Shown here piece after piece: positions 33,782 to 43,546 of a stretch of 64,000 nucleotides of DNA. The position numbers and the translations under genes are program-made. Source of the DNA: an uncultured Pelagibacteraceae bacterium (GTDB lineage Bacteria; Pseudomonadota; Alphaproteobacteria; Pelagibacterales; Pelagibacteraceae); assembly GCA_902539195.1 (NCBI GenBank), contig CACBHZ010000001.1, forward strand, positions 38,655-102,654, written 5' to 3'. Under the pieces are notes generated by a model that saw only the letters and a program-made list of their open reading frames with translations, did no database searches and was not told the DNA's origin. How positions within the stretch are numbered: the first letter of the stretch is position 1; every line of letters begins with the position of its first letter.

Positions 33782-36529
33782 ATGAGCAAGGAACATATAA
33801 ATCTACCTAAAACAAATTTCTCAATGAAGGCAAATTTGCCAAATAAGGAGCCAAATTTCATTGAATTTTGGAAGAAAATTGACCTTTACAATTTGTTAAG
33901 ACAAAAAAGTAAAGGGCAAGAAAAATTTGTACTTCATGATGGGCCTCCATATGCAAATGGAAATATTCATATGGGAACCGCTTTGAATAAAATCCTAAAA
34001 GACATAATTACAAAATTTCATCAAATGGATGGTAAAGACTCAGTTTATGTTCCAGGATGGGATTGTCATGGTTTGCCTATTGAGTGGAAAATTGAAGAAC
34101 AGTACAAAAAGAATAAAAAAAATAAAAATGATGTTCCAATTATTGAATTCAGAAAAGAATGTAGAGAATTTGCAAATAAATGGATAGACGTCCATAAGGG
34201 AGAATTTACAAGACTTGGGGTAATCGGTGATTGGGAAAATTACTATTCAACAATGTCATTTGATGCTGAAGCTCAAATAGTTAGAGAGCTTGGAAAATTT
34301 CTTAAGGAAGGAAGCCTTTATAGAGGTTACAAGCCAGTTCTTTGGTCAACTGTTGAAAAAACAGCTTTAGCTGATGCTGAGGTTGAATACATGGATCATG
34401 TTTCAGATACTATTTATGCAGCATTCAAGGTGAAAAATTCAAATTTAGATATAATTAAAGGTGCTGATGTAATAATTTGGACGACAACTCCGTGGACTAT
34501 TCCAGCAAATAAAGCTTTAGCTTACAATGCTGGCCTAAAATATGTTTTACTTGAAATAAACGATAACAAAAATTTTGTTGATAGAAAAATAGTAATTGCA
34601 AAGGATCTACTAGAACCTTTTAAAAAAGATATTTCTATTGAAAATATAAAAGTTTTAAATGAATTTTTAGGAAAAGATTTAAAAGGAACAATTTGTAGTC
34701 ATCCATTTTCTAAAATGGGATATGATTATGATATCCCAATGCTTGAGGCTAATTTTGTTACTACTGAGCAAGGTACAGGCATTGTACACTGCGCTCCGAG
34801 TCATGGACCTGATGATTTCAATCTTTGTTTAAATAATAATATTAAAGCAATTGAAACAGTTGATGGTGATGGAAAATATACAAATGAAATTAAACATTTT
34901 GAAGGTTTACATATTTTTAAGGTCAATAACTTAATTATTGAAAAATTAAATGAGCAAAAAAATTTAGTAACAAACGGAAAACTTACTCACTCTTATCCCC
35001 ATTCTTGGAGATCAAAAGCTCCATTAGTTCACAGAGCAACTCCACAGTGGTTTATTTCCATGGAAAGTCATGGGTTAAGGGATAAAGCCTTAAAAGCTAT
35101 CGATAATACAGATTTTTATCCTTCCAAAGGAAAAGAAAGAATAAAATCAATGATTGAAACTAGACCTGATTGGTGTGTATCAAGACAGAGAGTTTGGGGT
35201 GTACCGCTACCGATTTTTATTTCAAAAAAAACAGGTGATGTTTTAGTTGATGATGAAGTTTTTGAAAATATTGCAAAAATTTACGAAAAAGAAGGTTCTG
35301 ATTGTTGGTTTAATGAAGACTATCAGATATTTCTTGGAGATAAGTATAAAGCAGAAGATTATGAAAAATTATCAGATATAGTTGAGGTTTGGTTTGATAG
35401 TGGATCCACTCATTCTTTTGTCTTAGAAAAAAGAGATGACCTTAAATGGCCTGCATCGATGTATTTAGAGGGTTCAGATCAACATAGAGGATGGTTTCAC
35501 TCTTCATTACTAGAGTCATGTGGAACAAGAGGTGTTGCTCCATTTGAAAGCATTCTTTCTCATGGTTTTGTCGTAGATGGAAAAGGTCTAAAAATGTCAA
35601 AATCAACAGGTAACGTAATTGCTCCACAAGATATACTTAAAAAATACGGAGCTGATATATTAAGAATTTGGGTTGCTTCTTCAAATTATGCTGAGGATCT
35701 TAGAATAGATTATTCAATTTTAGATCAACATGCAGAGTCTTATAGAAAAATTAGAAACACGTTTAGATATCTTTTAGGAAATATTCAAGATCAACATGAA
35801 AGTCTTGATTTTGAAAAAGTTAAGTTTGAAAACTTTGACTCACTTGAAAAATTTATGCTTCACAGAATTTACGTAATTAATGAAAATTTTAAGAACAATT
35901 TTAAAGTTTATAATTTCCATAATTTGTACAAAGAGTTACTGAATTTTTGTACAGTAGAGCTTTCTGCTTTTTATTTCGATATCAGGAAAGATACTTTGTA
36001 TTGTGAGGCTTTAAATTCCAATAAAAGAAAAAACTGCATAACTCTTTTAAATATTATTTTGCAATGTCTTCTTAAATGGTTTGCACCAATATTATCTTTT
36101 ACAACTGAAGAAATTTATCAATTGGTAAAAAAAGAAGAAGACAGCCAAAGTATACATTTACAAAATTTCGCTTCTGTTCCAAATTCGTGGAACAATGAAG
36201 AGATTAGCTCAGATTGGGAATATGTAAAAAAAATTAGAGATATAGCAAATATTTCAATTGAGAACATGAGAGCTGAAAAATCAATTGGCTCAAGTTTAGA
36301 AGCAATGATTGAAATAAAGTTAAATAAAGAATTTTATGATAAAGCAAAAAATATAAATTTTGCTGAAATTTGTATAACTTCATCTGCTTCTGTAATTAAA
36401 GAAGAAAATTTAAAAAATAGTATTGATGTAGTTGCAAAAAAAGCTCAGGGAACAAAATGCCCAGTTTGTTGGAAAATTTTTGAATCAAGTTGTGAAAGGC
36501 ATGGACATCTTAATTTAAATGGGCAATGA
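33782..36529 (+). CDS. ileS: isoleucyl-tRNA synthetase
   Basis: The 915-residue class Ia synthetase has the HIGH-like motif in [13 protein letters not shown] (about 57-69) and KMSKS in [16 protein letters not shown] (about 605). [15 protein letters not shown] belongs to the editing domain, and [14 protein letters not shown] is conserved in the catalytic core. The C-terminal zinc-finger region has a first pair CPVC and then SSCERH, so the second cysteine pair is reduced to Cys and possibly His. The protein stops soon after. Its end overlaps lspA by 11 bases. Confidence 0.97.
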   Translation: MSKEHINLPKTNFSMKANLPNKEPNFIEFWKKIDLYNLLRQKSKGQEKFVLHDGPPYANGNIHMGTALNKILKDIITKFHQMDGKDSVYVPGWDCHGLPIEWKIEEQYKKNKKNKNDVPIIEFRKECREFANKWIDVHKGEFTRLGVIGDWENYYSTMSFDAEAQIVRELGKFLKEGSLYRGYKPVLWSTVEKTALADAEVEYMDHVSDTIYAAFKVKNSNLDIIKGADVIIWTTTPWTIPANKALAYNAGLKYVLLEINDNKNFVDRKIVIAKDLLEPFKKDISIENIKVLNEFLGKDLKGTICSHPFSKMGYDYDIPMLEANFVTTEQGTGIVHCAPSHGPDDFNLCLNNNIKAIETVDGDGKYTNEIKHFEGLHIFKVNNLIIEKLNEQKNLVTNGKLTHSYPHSWRSKAPLVHRATPQWFISMESHGLRDKALKAIDNTDFYPSKGKERIKSMIETRPDWCVSRQRVWGVPLPIFISKKTGDVLVDDEVFENIAKIYEKEGSDCWFNEDYQIFLGDKYKAEDYEKLSDIVEVWFDSGSTHSFVLEKRDDLKWPASMYLEGSDQHRGWFHSSLLESCGTRGVAPFESILSHGFVVDGKGLKMSKSTGNVIAPQDILKKYGADILRIWVASSNYAEDLRIDYSILDQHAESYRKIRNTFRYLLGNIQDQHESLDFEKVKFENFDSLEKFMLHRIYVINENFKNNFKVYNFHNLYKELLNFCTVELSAFYFDIRKDTLYCEALNSNKRKNCITLLNIILQCLLKWFAPILSFTTEEIYQLVKKEEDSQSIHLQNFASVPNSWNNEEISSDWEYVKKIRDIANISIENMRAEKSIGSSLEAMIEIKLNKEFYDKAKNINFAEICITSSASVIKEENLKNSIDVVAKKAQGTKCPVCWKIFESSCERHGHLNLNGQ

Positions 36530-37016
36530 AAAAATAAATAAACTTCTTCTTGGTTTTATAATTTTAGTTGTATGTTTTGCGTTAGATAGATTTTCAAAAA
36601 TATATATTTTAAATATTTTAAATAATGAAGGACAAGTTGATTTTTATATAAATCAATTTTTAAATATTTATTTAGTTTGGAATACAGGAATAGGATTTGG
36701 TTTATTTTCTTCAGAAGATAAACTTTTCTATAATATCTTTACTGCAATTATAGTAATTATAAACTTGGTAATATTGTATTTCGCTTTGATTGAATCAAAA
36801 ATTAAATCATTTTTTTTAATGATAATATTAGGAGGTTCTTTAGGAAACTTATTTGACCGAGTTTATTACAGAGCTGTTCCAGATTTTGTAGATTTAAATT
36901 ATGCAGGATATCATTGGTTTATCTTTAATGTAGCTGACATATTTATAACAATTGGTATTATATGCCTTATTTTATCTGAATTTATATTCTATAAAAAAAA
37001 AGATGAAAAAAATTAA
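36519..37016 (+). CDS. lspA: lipoprotein signal peptidase (SPase II)
   Basis: The 165-residue membrane protein has four helices. LspA cleaves prolipoproteins before the lipid-modified cysteine. The two catalytic aspartates are in [13 protein letters not shown] and [11 protein letters not shown], both conserved, and [11 protein letters not shown] is the other family motif. It is normal length. Its start lies in the last codons of ileS, and its end overlaps the start of a lipoprotein gene by 14 bases, so the processing enzyme and one substrate are translated together. Confidence 0.95.
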   Translation: MGNEKINKLLLGFIILVVCFALDRFSKIYILNILNNEGQVDFYINQFLNIYLVWNTGIGFGLFSSEDKLFYNIFTAIIVIINLVILYFALIESKIKSFFLMIILGGSLGNLFDRVYYRAVPDFVDLNYAGYHWFIFNVADIFITIGIICLILSEFIFYKKKDEKN

Positions 37017-37320
37017 ATTAAATTTAATCTTATTAATCGGTTTAGTTCCATTATTAACTTTTTGTGGCGGAGTTAAAGATGCATTAGAAGGTAAAAAAAG
37101 ATCTGAACAAAGTGATGAATTTCTTGTAAAAAAAAAAAATCCTCTCCAAATGCCACCTGACATGAATAAACTTCCTATGCCAGGAGATGATTTGGAAGTA
37201 AGTAGTCAATCAAATAGCGAAGAAGTAAAAGATTTACTCAAAATAAAAGACGATGATAATTCTGAGGACTCTAGAAGTGGCTCAGATTTATTAAATAATA
37301 TGAAAAAGAAAATCCAGTAA
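37003..37320 (+). CDS. small DUF3035-like lipoprotein
   Basis: The 105-residue protein starts with a lipoprotein signal peptide ([18 protein letters not shown]) and the lipobox LTFC at about residue 20. The mature part is polar and low in complexity: [31 protein letters not shown], then a Ser/Asp-rich stretch and KKKIQ end. The PLxxPPD.xxLP element is typical of DUF3035, an alphaproteobacterial lipoprotein family that often follows lspA. I use ATG 37003 because an upstream TTG start would put 17 extra residues before the signal peptide. Function is unknown. Confidence 0.77.
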   Translation: MKKIKLNLILLIGLVPLLTFCGGVKDALEGKKRSEQSDEFLVKKKNPLQMPPDMNKLPMPGDDLEVSSQSNSEEVKDLLKIKDDDNSEDSRSGSDLLNNMKKKIQ

Positions 37321-37323
37321 TTA

Positions 37324-38496
37324 ATGGAGACAAAACATATTATTTACAAAAATTTCAATAATAAAAATAAACAATTAAATAAAAAAAAACTTTCTAATTT
37401 CCTAAAGTTTAAAATTTTAATTGAAAAATATCCTTTATTAAAATCTTTAATAAACAATTATAATTACTCATTTCAAAAAAAAAATTTACTAAAATTCAAA
37501 AAATATGATGAATTTAATTTAATAGGAATGGGAGGATCTATTTTAGGTGCACAAGCTATTTATGATTTTCTTAAACATAAAATCAAAAAAAAATTTTTCT
37601 TTTATAATAACCTGCAGAGCAATAGAATCACAAAATCAAATAAAAAACGTTTAAATATAATTATATCAAAATCTGGAAATACTTTAGAAACGTTATCAAA
37701 TTTAAATCTGGTTTTAACGAAACAAAAAAAAAATAAAAATTTAATAATCACTGAAAACAAAAATAATATCCTAAGAGCTATGGCGAATAAACTGAAATCT
37801 GATGTAATAGATCATAAGAATTATATTGGGGGTAGGTACTCAGTATTATCTGAAGTTGGAATGGTTCCAGCAGAATTGATGGGTTTAAATGAAACAAAAT
37901 TTAAACGATTAAATTATCTAATAAAAAATAAAACATTTATTAATTTTTTAATTGAAAATGTTTGTTCAATTCACTCAAATATTATTAAAGGAAAAAAAAA
38001 TTGCGTAATTTTAAATTATGATGAAAAATTAAATAACTTTTTGAAATGGTATCAGCAATTATCTGCTGAAAGTTTAGGAAAAAAGGGTAAGGGCTTTTTT
38101 CCTATAATCTCTACAATGCCAAAAGACAATCATAGTCTTTTACAACTTTATTTAGATGGTCCAAAAAATAATTTCTTTAGTTTTTTTTTCACTAGAGAGA
38201 AAAGTCAACTTAAATTTAATAATGTATATTTAATTGATGGATTGGAGCACTTAAAAAAGAGCAGCTTAGATCAAGTGATGTATGCTCAAAAAAAAGCTAC
38301 GCAAAATGTATTTAATAAGAAAAAATTATCATTTAGAAGTTTTGAAATTAAAAATAAAAATGAGGAAACTTTAGGTGAACTATTTACATATTTTATTTTA
38401 GAAACACTAATGCTAAGCTCCTTATTAAATGTAAATCCAATTAACCAACCTTCTGTTGAATTGATTAAAATAGAAACAAAAAAAATCCTAAAATAG
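37324..38496 (+). CDS. pgi: glucose-6-phosphate isomerase (short form)
   Basis: This enzyme interconverts glucose-6- and fructose-6-phosphate. SIS-domain motifs are present: NLIGMGGSILGAQAIYDFL, IISKSGNTLETL and GGRYSVLSEVGMVPAELMG. QQLSAESLGKKGKGFFPII holds the conserved glutamate, and DNHSLLQLYLDGP carries the histidine. At 390 residues it is far shorter than the E. coli enzyme (about 549) but contains the core motifs; the missing parts are mostly peripheral loops. It is lysine-rich. Only three bases separate it from the lipoprotein gene, so it ends the ribF-ileS-lspA transcript. Confidence 0.87.
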   Translation: METKHIIYKNFNNKNKQLNKKKLSNFLKFKILIEKYPLLKSLINNYNYSFQKKNLLKFKKYDEFNLIGMGGSILGAQAIYDFLKHKIKKKFFFYNNLQSNRITKSNKKRLNIIISKSGNTLETLSNLNLVLTKQKKNKNLIITENKNNILRAMANKLKSDVIDHKNYIGGRYSVLSEVGMVPAELMGLNETKFKRLNYLIKNKTFINFLIENVCSIHSNIIKGKKNCVILNYDEKLNNFLKWYQQLSAESLGKKGKGFFPIISTMPKDNHSLLQLYLDGPKNNFFSFFFTREKSQLKFNNVYLIDGLEHLKKSSLDQVMYAQKKATQNVFNKKKLSFRSFEIKNKNEETLGELFTYFILETLMLSSLLNVNPINQPSVELIKIETKKILK

Positions 38497-39054
38497 TAAT
38501 TTACCAAATATTATTTTTGATAAACCATATTTTTTTTCTCTAAGTACTTTAAAATCTTCTATAAAATTTTCTTTAAATTTCTTGTTTCTATGTATTACTA
38601 TTAATGTACTTTTGTGAGCAATTTTTAAGTCTAAAATTTTCTTTAATAATTTATTTATATTTTTATCTTTAAATGGTGGATCCAAATAAATTAAATTAAT
38701 TTTTTCATTATCTATATTTTCTTTAGAAATTTCATATGCATTTATTTCCCTGATGACTGAATCTTTATCAATTTCTAACTCCTTAATGTTTTTTTGTAAA
38801 ATTTTCAAAGAGGGTTTGTAATTTTCAAAAAAAAAAACTTTTTTTACTCCTCTAGACAAACATTCAATGCCAAACGAACCAGAACCGGAAAATAAATCCA
38901 AAACTACGTCATTTTTGAATTTAATTTTTTCATTCTTAGAATGCTCTAAAATATTAAATATCGACTCTCTAACCATATCTTTTAAAGGTCTTGTTGTTTT
39001 ATCTGTAGGATTATGAATTAATTTCCCTCTTAGTTTTCCACCAATTACTCTCAT
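38488..39054 (-). CDS. rsmD: 16S rRNA (guanine-966 N2)-methyltransferase
   Basis: The 188-residue protein begins with MRVIGGKLRGKLIHNP, an RsmD hallmark, followed by TRPLKDMVRESIFNIL. SAM motif I is VLDLFSGSGSFGIECLSRG and the catalytic motif is NLIYLDPPFKD. RsmD methylates G966 of 16S rRNA in the 30S subunit. It lies downstream of purD with a 4-base overlap (ATGA type), so the two are translationally coupled. Its end overlaps the convergent pgi end by 9 bases. Confidence 0.94.
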   Translation of the reverse strand: MRVIGGKLRGKLIHNPTDKTTRPLKDMVRESIFNILEHSKNEKIKFKNDVVLDLFSGSGSFGIECLSRGVKKVFFFENYKPSLKILQKNIKELEIDKDSVIREINAYEISKENIDNEKINLIYLDPPFKDKNINKLLKKILDLKIAHKSTLIVIHRNKKFKENFIEDFKVLREKKYGLSKIIFGKLLF

Positions 39055-40316
39055 TTATCTATGACTTTATGACCTATATCTGATCTATAAAAACCATCTT
39101 CCCAATTTAATTTATTAATCTGATTGATGATTTCTTTTCTACTTGATAAATAACTATCTGAGATATTAACAAAATTTATTACCCTACCTCCAACTGCTAC
39201 AATTTTGTTTCCAGAGCTTTTTGTTCCAGCATGAAAAATAAAATTATCTTTAGTTGATTTGAATTCTTTTAAATTTTTAATTTCAACATTCTTATTATAT
39301 TTTTCAGGATATCCTTTTGAGCATAAAGCAATGCACATACTTTTTTTATTTTTCCATTTTATTTCGTGGGTCTTTAATTTTGAATTACAACAAGAATTTA
39401 TTATTTCCAATAAATCACTGTCAACCAATGGTAATATAGTTTGGCATTCAGGATCACCCATCCTGACATTATATTCAATTAGGTATGGTTCATTACTTTT
39501 TATCATTAAGCCGGCATATAAAAAACCAACGTACTTCTCATTCATTTCACTTATAGCTTTTAACGTTGGCTCAATTATTTTGTTTAAAATTTTATTCTCT
39601 AAATCATCATTAATTAAGCTTGAAGGTGAATAAGCTCCCATACCACCTGTATTTTTTCCAGTATCACCCTCACCAACTCTTTTATGGTCTTGAGCTGTAT
39701 TAAAAGTTTTATAACTAATTCCATCTGAAATAATAAAAAAACTCATCTCATCACCTTCTAGGAATTCTTCGATTAATAGTTGATCTGTTTTCCCAAATTT
39801 ACCGTCAAATATTTCATTAACAGCAGTTTTAGCCTCATCAACATTTTGACAAATATAAACACCTTTACCTGCAGCAAGAACATCTGCTTTTACAACAAGA
39901 GGAAAATTAGATGACGATAAAAATATAAATGAGTCTTCTTTAGATTTACAAATTTTAAATTTAGCGGTTGGTATGTTAAATTTCTCACAAATTTGTTTTG
40001 TAAATATTTTTGAGCCTTCTAATTGAGCTACTTTTTTTCTAGGACCAAAAACTTTAATATTTTTTGACTCTAGGAAATCTACTAATCCTTCGACTAATGG
40101 TTTTTCTGGACCAACAATCACCAATTCGATTTGTTCTTTCTTAATAAAATTATACAAATCTTGAAAATTTTCCAAATTTAAATCAATATTTACAGATATT
40201 TCTTCGGTACCAGCATTACCTGGTATTGAATATATTTTTGTTATTTTTTTTGAATTACTTAAGTGATGAACTAGAGCATGTTCTCGTCCTCCACTTCCAA
40301 TAATTGCAATTTTCAT
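39051..40316 (-). CDS. purD: phosphoribosylamine-glycine ligase
   Basis: PurD is the second step of purine synthesis. The 421-residue ATP-grasp enzyme opens IIGSGGREHALVHHL. IVGPEKPLVEGL follows, then FPLVVKADVLAAGKGVYIC (grasp loop) and the ligase signature NVRMGDPECQTILPLV; GDTGKNTGGMGAYSP is also conserved. The length is normal. It is the first gene of purD-rsmD. The gene on the other side (DUF2093) is divergent with only 22 bases between the two starts, so both promoters overlap in that short gap or lie in coding sequence. Confidence 0.96.
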   Translation of the reverse strand: MKIAIIGSGGREHALVHHLSNSKKITKIYSIPGNAGTEEISVNIDLNLENFQDLYNFIKKEQIELVIVGPEKPLVEGLVDFLESKNIKVFGPRKKVAQLEGSKIFTKQICEKFNIPTAKFKICKSKEDSFIFLSSSNFPLVVKADVLAAGKGVYICQNVDEAKTAVNEIFDGKFGKTDQLLIEEFLEGDEMSFFIISDGISYKTFNTAQDHKRVGEGDTGKNTGGMGAYSPSSLINDDLENKILNKIIEPTLKAISEMNEKYVGFLYAGLMIKSNEPYLIEYNVRMGDPECQTILPLVDSDLLEIINSCCNSKLKTHEIKWKNKKSMCIALCSKGYPEKYNKNVEIKNLKEFKSTKDNFIFHAGTKSSGNKIVAVGGRVINFVNISDSYLSSRKEIINQINKLNWEDGFYRSDIGHKVIDK

Positions 40317-40338
40317 TTAGTAAATATATATCTTAAAT

Positions 40339-40536
40339 ATGTTAAATAAGTTAGCTAAATTAAAATACTTAGCAAATAATTTTGAGATCATTGAAGATGG
40401 TGATCATGTGATTTGTGCTATCTCACAAAAAAAAATACCACTTGAAAACTTAACTTATTGGAACGTTGAAGAGCAGGAAGCCTACTTTTCGTATGTTGAG
40501 GCCTCAATGAAAAGAGATTTATTAGATAAAAACTGA
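40339..40536 (+). CDS. DUF2093 family protein
   Basis: This 65-residue protein matches the small alphaproteobacterial family DUF2093: GDHVICAISQKKIPLENLTYWNVEEQEAYFS, with an invariant-type core of CA.......IP...L.YW.V..QE.Y. One cysteine is retained. No function is established. The gene is divergent from purD. Its TGA stop directly abuts the lpxL stop on the other strand. Confidence 0.87.
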   Translation: MLNKLAKLKYLANNFEIIEDGDHVICAISQKKIPLENLTYWNVEEQEAYFSYVEASMKRDLLDKN

Positions 40537-41397
40537 TTATGTTTTCCACCTATCATGAGTCCAGATCCACTGGTCTACATTTTTTAAAATCATTTTTTCA
40601 AGTATCTTATTTAGATGTTCAGTGATTTCTTTGATTGATTTATTGTTCCCGATTTTAATCGGTTCTGAAACAAACATTTTAAAATAATTATTTTTTCTTC
40701 TCTCTATATAAATAGGCACTAGATCACATTTATATTTTTTAATTAATTGTGCGGGTATGGTAGTAGTACTAGCTGGTTTACCAAAAAAATTAATTTTTAT
40801 ACCTTCTCTTACTCTTTGGTCTATCATTAGAGCTACTGAGTTACCTTTCTTTATATTTTCAATAATCCGTCTTGTGCCTGATCTTCCTTTTTTAATTTGA
40901 TTTTTGCATATAAAATTTTCTCTAATTTCTTCCATAGTTTTGTTAAGGAATACGTTATTTAGCGGTCTATAAATGGCGCACAAATTTATACCAGCTTTTT
41001 CAATTTGGAGCGCCATTAATTCAAAATTATTGAAATGACCAGATATAAATACAGCTCGTCTTTTTTCTCTCTTAATTATGTTTAGGTTTTCAAGCCCGTC
41101 TATTTCAATAAATTTATTTAATTTACTATTTCTAAATGCTTTAAGAAAAGGATATTCTGCGAGTATTCTTCCATAATTTCCATATATTTTGCTAATAATT
41201 TTATTGTAATTTTTTTTGTCTACAATACCAGATTGTTCCAAATTATTTTGAATTAACTTTTTTGATCTAAATATCGGTCCAAACAAGCGCCCAATAAAAT
41301 CTCCCAAATTAGATCCATTTTTATAACCAATTATAATTAGTATAAAAAAAAACAATTTTATTAAAATAAATTCAATTAAATAAAAAAACTTCCTCAT
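40537..41397 (-). CDS. lpxL: lipid A biosynthesis acyltransferase (LpxL/HtrB family)
   Basis: The 286-residue protein has an N-terminal membrane helix (about 8-24) and the acyltransferase HX4E site in ISGHFNNFELMALQIEK. YRPLNNVFLNKTM and ALMIDQRVREGIKINFFG are also conserved. LpxL-type enzymes add a secondary acyl chain to Kdo-lipid IVA at the inner membrane. Its ATG overlaps the lpxK stop (ATGA). It is the last gene of ubiA-msbA-waaA-lpxK-lpxL. Which secondary position is acylated cannot be told. Confidence 0.92.
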   Translation of the reverse strand: MRKFFYLIEFILIKLFFFILIIIGYKNGSNLGDFIGRLFGPIFRSKKLIQNNLEQSGIVDKKNYNKIISKIYGNYGRILAEYPFLKAFRNSKLNKFIEIDGLENLNIIKREKRRAVFISGHFNNFELMALQIEKAGINLCAIYRPLNNVFLNKTMEEIRENFICKNQIKKGRSGTRRIIENIKKGNSVALMIDQRVREGIKINFFGKPASTTTIPAQLIKKYKCDLVPIYIERRKNNYFKMFVSEPIKIGNNKSIKEITEHLNKILEKMILKNVDQWIWTHDRWKT

Positions 41398-42317
41398 AAT
41401 TTCTTTAATAAAAAATTTTTAAATTCTTTTTCTTTTTCAATTTTTAATCCTATTTTTAAAAATTGGATATTTTTTTTTTGTATATTTGATAATCGATTGT
41501 AGTCTTTTTCGGTTGTTATAATTTTTAATTTATTACTCTTAGCCATATTTTTTATATTATTTATATCAGAATTTTTATATTTATAATGGTCTGGAAAAGT
41601 CATTATTTTTTTTATCTTAAAATTATATTTTTTTAATGTTTGTTGAAATTCTAAAGGATTACCTATGCCTGAAAAAACTAGAAAGTTATTTTTAAATTTA
41701 AAAGACTCAAGATTTCTAGGAGTATATTTGGCTCTAAATATTTTTAAATTTGGATTTAATCTCTTTAGATTTTTTTCGAAACTTTTATTATTTTTTTCAC
41801 CATTAAGAAATGCAAGATCATAATTTAAAATATTCGTAATTCTTTCCCTTAATGGCCCAGCAGGCAAAACTAGTCCATTTCCAACTAGCTCTGAACTATT
41901 AAAACAAGCAATAGAAATATCATAATTTAAACTTTTATCTTGTAAACCATCATCTAATATAGCTAGCTGGTATTTTTTTCTCTCAGCAATTCTCAGCGCG
42001 ATATCTCTAAAACTTAAACAAATCAGATTTCCATATTTTGATAAAATATTTTGCTCATCAATTTGATCAATATATTTTTTTTTAATAAACACAGTTTTAA
42101 ACCTATATTTTAACATATCATTTATTTTTAAAACTAAAGGTGTTTTTCCAGTTCCACCTAAGTAAATATTTCCAACACAGATTGTTTTTATTTTGAAATA
42201 TTTTTTTGAACTTAAAGATTTAAAAAAATTAAAAATAATTGTTATCAAACTAAATGGTAATAGTAATAATGATATGAAATTGAAACTATCCCAAAAAATG
42301 GGTCTTTTTACTTTCAT
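41394..42317 (-). CDS. lpxK: tetraacyldisaccharide 4'-kinase
   Basis: LpxK phosphorylates the 4' position of the lipid A disaccharide. The 307-residue protein has an N-terminal membrane helix (about 12-32), the P-loop GNIYLGGTGKTPLV, and the conserved LAILDDGLQD and LPAGPLRER. A later FSGIGNP and TTEKDYNRL complete the family pattern. It is of normal length. The start overlaps the waaA stop by 1 base. Together with the neighbouring lpxL, waaA and msbA it forms the late lipid A pathway. Confidence 0.95.
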   Translation of the reverse strand: MKVKRPIFWDSFNFISLLLLPFSLITIIFNFFKSLSSKKYFKIKTICVGNIYLGGTGKTPLVLKINDMLKYRFKTVFIKKKYIDQIDEQNILSKYGNLICLSFRDIALRIAERKKYQLAILDDGLQDKSLNYDISIACFNSSELVGNGLVLPAGPLRERITNILNYDLAFLNGEKNNKSFEKNLKRLNPNLKIFRAKYTPRNLESFKFKNNFLVFSGIGNPLEFQQTLKKYNFKIKKIMTFPDHYKYKNSDINNIKNMAKSNKLKIITTEKDYNRLSNIQKKNIQFLKIGLKIEKEKEFKNFLLKKL

Positions 42318-43546
42318 TATAAATAATTTTTAATTTCTTTAACGTTATTTTCAAAAATTTTAGCACCTAAATAATTAATCTTATTAAGTTTACTATTTGA
42401 TATTTTGTAATTATGATTTTTTACAAATACCTTTTCCATTTGATCAATATTTTTAATCTCTGAAGATATTTTTAAACTTTTTAATTCTTTATATATTTCT
42501 TTAAAATTATTTACTTTTCTACCATGCATCACGTAATTACCCATTCTTACAGCTTCTAATGGGTTTTGTCCTCCATGGTTTACTAAAGATCCACCAATAA
42601 ATGTTACATTTGAAAGTCTTAAAAATTTTGACATTTCTCCATATGTATTAACAATATATACGTCACAATCATCAGATGGTTTATGTTCGCTTGATCTTTC
42701 GGTAACTATCAGTTTTAATTTTCTAAGTTCTTGCTTTATATCTTCTGATCTATTTATGTGACGCGGAACCAATATTGTAATTAAATTTTTAAACTTTTTC
42801 TTTAATTTTAAATGTAATTTTCCAATGATTTTCTCTTCATTATAATGAGTGCTGGCTGCACAGAATACTTTTTTATTTTTAAAATATTTTTGAACATTTT
42901 TCTTCAAACTTTGTTTATCATTTTTGAAATACTTTAAATTTCCTACAAATTTAATTTTTTTAACACCTAATCTTTTTAAATAATTTTGGGTTTCTTGATT
43001 TTGAGGTAGAGCTATAGTTATTTTACTAAAAACATTCTTTGCAAAAGATCTAAAGATTTGCCATCTTTTGAAACTTTTACTCGTAATTCTAGCATTGATT
43101 AAAATAAGAGGAATTTTTTTTGAATTTATTCTTTCATACATATTCGGCCAGATTTCAGAATCTACAAATATTGCGATTTTTGGTTCCCAATAATTTAAAA
43201 ATTTATTGCATATAAATCCAATATCAAATGGATAGTAAATATGAGTTGTTTTCTTTAATGGTTTCTTTGCAATTATTGATGCAGAACTTAAAGTAGATGA
43301 AGTAAGTAAAATTTTTTTTATAGATTTGTCTTTTTCAAACTTATTTATCAAAGGAAGAATGCTCATGATTTCCCCAACACTTGCACCATGGAACCATACG
43401 GTTGTATCAGTCTTTTTTAAATTATAATAAGCATACTTTTCTAAGATCCTTCTCCAATCTTCCTTTCCATTAATCATTCTTAAAAATAATATAAATGGAG
43501 AGATTAAAAAAAAAATAATTCCTAATATATTATACAAAAAATACAT
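42317..43546 (-). CDS. waaA: 3-deoxy-D-manno-octulosonic-acid transferase
   Basis: WaaA (KdtA) adds Kdo to lipid IVA. The 409-residue protein has one N-terminal membrane helix, and the N-terminal GT-B motif TVWFHGASVGEI contains the usual catalytic glutamate. KIAIFVDSEIWPNMYERI, LINARITSKSFKRW and the C-terminal LSNVTFIGGSLVNHGGQNPLEA are all family signatures. Whether it transfers one or two Kdo residues cannot be told from the sequence. It lies between msbA and lpxK, overlapping each by one base. Confidence 0.95.
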   Translation of the reverse strand: MYFLYNILGIIFFLISPFILFLRMINGKEDWRRILEKYAYYNLKKTDTTVWFHGASVGEIMSILPLINKFEKDKSIKKILLTSSTLSSASIIAKKPLKKTTHIYYPFDIGFICNKFLNYWEPKIAIFVDSEIWPNMYERINSKKIPLILINARITSKSFKRWQIFRSFAKNVFSKITIALPQNQETQNYLKRLGVKKIKFVGNLKYFKNDKQSLKKNVQKYFKNKKVFCAASTHYNEEKIIGKLHLKLKKKFKNLITILVPRHINRSEDIKQELRKLKLIVTERSSEHKPSDDCDVYIVNTYGEMSKFLRLSNVTFIGGSLVNHGGQNPLEAVRMGNYVMHGRKVNNFKEIYKELKSLKISSEIKNIDQMEKVFVKNHNYKISNSKLNKINYLGAKIFENNVKEIKNYL

